Assembly (NCBI GenBank): GCA_001872735.1
Contig: MNWT01000005.1
Location: forward strand, 130,001-194,000
Direction of reading: 5' to 3'
DNA: 64,000 nucleotides
Source of the DNA: Verrucomicrobia bacterium CG1_02_43_26
Lineage (GTDB): Bacteria > Verrucomicrobiota > Verrucomicrobiia > Opitutales > CG1-02-43-26
Shown in pieces: positions 62,026 to 64,000 of this stretch. Under the pieces are notes generated by a model, which was given only the letters and a program-made list of their open reading frames with translations, did not search any database and had not been told where the DNA came from. Each line of letters opens with the position of its first letter. Position 1 is the first letter of the stretch. The position numbers and the translations under genes were made by a program.

Positions 62026-64000
62026 TTATGTGCGAGCAATTGTGCGTGGTGAATTATCTATAATTTTCTCTAATTGGCTATTCGGAACTTGATCAAAGTG
62101 TGATGGCTCCATCGAGTAAGAAGCACGACCCTTAGAAAGAGAGCGTACATCTGTGGCATAACCGAACATAGTTTCCAGAGGAACAAACGCTGTGACAATG
62201 GTTAAATTGCCCTTTGTTTCCATGTTTTGAATTTGCCCACGACGACGGTTAATATCACCCATGATATCGCCCTGATACTCATCTGGTGTAGAAACTTCTA
62301 CTTTCATGATAGGCTCTAAAAGAACTGGATCGGCCTTCTTCATAGCTTCTTTAAAGGCGAAGATACCTGCCATTTTAAATGCCATTTCAGAAGAGTCCAC
62401 TTCGTGATAACTTCCATCAACGATACGAACAGTAAAGTCAATTACAGGATACCCGGCAATAACACCATTGCGTGAACCTTCAAGAATACCTTCTTGTGTT
62501 GGTTTAATGTATTCACGAGGAATAGAGCCACCTACGATTTCATTGAGAACTTCAATGCCCTTACCCTTTTCAGCTGGTTCAATCTTGATAACAGCATGAC
62601 CATACTGACCGCGACCACCAGATTGGCGAACAAATTTGCCTTCGGCATCTGCTGCTTTTTTGATTGTTTCGCGATATGCAATTTGGGGTTTTCCAGCGTC
62701 AGCTTGCACCTTAAATTCACGGAATAAACGGTCGCGAATAATATCAAGGTGAAGTTCACCCATACCCGCAATAATCGTTTGCCCTGTCTCAGGATCAGAA
62801 GATACACGGAACGTTGGGTCTTCTTCTGCTAAACGTTGTAGTCCAATAGAAAGTTTTTCTTGGTCAGCCTTAGACTTTGGCTCGATAGACATGCTGATAA
62901 CAGGCTCTGGGAATGTAGGCGGCTCAAGCATCACTTCTAAGCTTTTATCGCAAAGAGTATCTCCTGTTACGACTTCTTTGACACCAATAACAGCACAGAT
63001 ATCTCCAGAGTAAGCAACGTCAATATCTTCACGTGAATCAGCCTTCATAACCATTAGACGGCTTATGCGCTCTGTTTTACGGGTGCGTGGATTGTAAAGA
63101 ACTGAACCTTTATTCAAAGTACCGGCATAAATGCGATAAAATACTAATTTACCTACATAAGGATCCGTCATGATCTTAAATGCAAGACCGATTACTGGAG
63201 CTTTATCATCTGGTTTAATGCTCACTTCCTCTTCATCATCCCAGCCCTTCATTGGAGGCAAATCGATTGGACTTGGCAAATAATCGACAACGGCATCTAG
63301 CAGCATCTGAACGCCCTTATTTTTAAAGGCACTTCCTGGAATCACGCCAAGGAATTCTCTTGTCAGTGTTGCTTTACGAATAGCCCGCTTCAGTTCATTG
63401 GACGTAATTTCTTCACCACCCAAATACTTTTCTGCTAATTCGTCATCAAAATCACATACTGCCTCAATCAATGCATCGCGATATTGCTGAGCCATTTCCA
63501 TGTGCTCTGCTGGAATATCCACCACATTGAAACGCATGCCATCCGGGTCTGTTTCGTCATAAACACATGCATGCATTTTAACGAGGTCAATCAATCCCTT
63601 TAAATTCTCTTCTGCACCAATATTTAAATAAATAGGATGTGCGTTACCGCCTAGCTTTTCGCGAATATCATTTACTGCGGAAAGGAAATCAGCTCCTGTG
63701 CGGTCCATCTTGTTGATAAAGGCCAAACGAGGAACGGCATATTTATCCATCTGACGCCACACGGTTTCAGATTGCGGTTGAACACCCGCAACACCACAGA
63801 AAACACCAACTGCTCCATCGAGAACACGCAACGAACGCTCTACTTCAGCAGTAAAGTCAACGTGTCCAGGAGTATCAATGATGTTAACCTGATTTTTGAT
63901 GTTTGCAAATGGGCCCTCTTTGGTTGTCCATGAGCAGGAAATAGCGGCTGAGGTAATGGTAATACCACGCTCACGCTCTTGTTCCATCCAGTCTGTAACA
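62026..64000 (-). CDS. fusA: Elongation factor G (5' end outside window)
   Basis: About 657 residues visible. The translocation GTPase. The N-terminal P-loop lies beyond the window end. Seen are the switch region [13 protein letters not shown]3 DTPGHVDF, G4 NKMDR, and domains II-V ([31 protein letters not shown]). The frame remains open to base 64000 (VTDW just before the first Met). It leads the cluster as seen here; rpsL and rpsG would be expected upstream. Confidence 0.97.
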   Translation of the reverse strand, partial: VTDWMEQERERGITITSAAISCSWTTKEGPFANIKNQVNIIDTPGHVDFTAEVERSLRVLDGAVGVFCGVAGVQPQSETVWRQMDKYAVPRLAFINKMDRTGADFLSAVNDIREKLGGNAHPIYLNIGAEENLKGLIDLVKMHACVYDETDPDGMRFNVVDIPAEHMEMAQQYRDALIEAVCDFDDELAEKYLGGEEITSNELKRAIRKATLTREFLGVIPGSAFKNKGVQMLLDAVVDYLPSPIDLPPMKGWDDEEEVSIKPDDKAPVIGLAFKIMTDPYVGKLVFYRIYAGTLNKGSVLYNPRTRKTERISRLMVMKADSREDIDVAYSGDICAVIGVKEVVTGDTLCDKSLEVMLEPPTFPEPVISMSIEPKSKADQEKLSIGLQRLAEEDPTFRVSSDPETGQTIIAGMGELHLDIIRDRLFREFKVQADAGKPQIAYRETIKKAADAEGKFVRQSGGRGQYGHAVIKIEPAEKGKGIEVLNEIVGGSIPREYIKPTQEGILEGSRNGVIAGYPVIDFTVRIVDGSYHEVDSSEMAFKMAGIFAFKEAMKKADPVLLEPIMKVEVSTPDEYQGDIMGDINRRRGQIQNMETKGNLTIVTAFVPLETMFGYATDVRSLSKGRASYSMEPSHFDQVPNSQLEKIIDNSPRTIART

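Noticed and set aside
1..64000. rRNA, tRNA, CRISPR arrays, insertion sequences
   Set aside because: No cloverleaf, rRNA segment, regularly spaced repeats with spacers, or transposase-like protein could be recognised by reading; a covariance-model search would be decisive for small RNAs.

Overview
The window is a bacterial chromosome segment with dense coding, moderate to low GC and no rRNA, tRNA or CRISPR array that I could find. Gene content and sequence style point to a Gram-negative member of the Verrucomicrobiota, perhaps near Opitutae/Puniceicoccales. The clues are a porin with an N-terminal 'VEKGLLTETEAKA' segment, CsgG-like and PEGA envelope proteins, and a long S10-spc-alpha ribosomal cluster. 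This placement is an inference from sequence style and not a database result. An ankyrin-like repeat protein with a nuclear-localisation-like basic patch raises the possibility of a eukaryotic host.

Layout. 1-657: the end of citrate synthase. 0.9-8.5 kb: a secreted adenosine-deaminase-like enzyme, an envelope cluster (COG3014-like lipoprotein, two CsgG-like proteins and a degenerate GIY-YIG-like protein), and lysine 2,3-aminomutase. 8.6-9.7 kb: three tandem SMR (Gdx/SugE-type) transporters. 9.8-17.7 kb: carA, an amidohydrolase, tsf-rpsB, an M50 protease, a TPR protein, recR-ybaB and a porin. 18.0-27.5 kb: cysS, thrS, rsmD, rsmE, clpX-clpP-tig, a GspF-like protein and DoxX. 27.8-34.9 kb: accessory and mixed genes, namely the ankyrin-like protein, small membrane or exported proteins, a thioesterase, aroK, and a HipA/HipB pair. 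35.2-37.6 kb: an RloC-like anticodon-nuclease candidate divergent from hipA. 37.6-38.6 kb: a gene-free stretch. 38.6-45.0 kb: a seven-gene gtr-like glycosylation operon. 45.2-47.3 kb: a copper-type P-ATPase. 47.4-64.0 kb: the ribosomal protein cluster on the minus strand, read from fusA (truncated by the window end) to rplQ.

How the parts work together. The ribosomal block contains fusA, rpsJ-rplC-rplD-rplW-rplB-rpsS-rplV-rpsC-rplP-rpmC-rpsQ, rplN-rplX-rplE-rpsN-rpsH-rplF-rplR-rpsE-rplO-secY-map, and rpsM-rpsK-rpsD-rpoA-rplQ. No tuf lies between fusA and rpsJ, no rpmD between rpsE and rplO, and no adk, infA or rpmJ between secY and rpsM. The gtr-like operon is translationally coupled (ATGA overlaps) and combines a polytopic GtrII-like transferase, two GT2 glycosyltransferases and a GtrA flippase with three sugar-modifying enzymes. 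It probably makes and transfers an unusual lipid-linked sugar.

The most striking accessory arrangement is hipA-hipB (reversed gene order) back to back with an RloC-like ATPase that has a candidate zinc hook and an R-E-H nuclease triad. The intergenic region holds three inverted repeats of form GTAAA-N6-TTTAC spaced 40-42 bp apart, one covering the predicted hipA -10 box. This suggests a jointly controlled toxin-antitoxin/anticodon-nuclease defence module.
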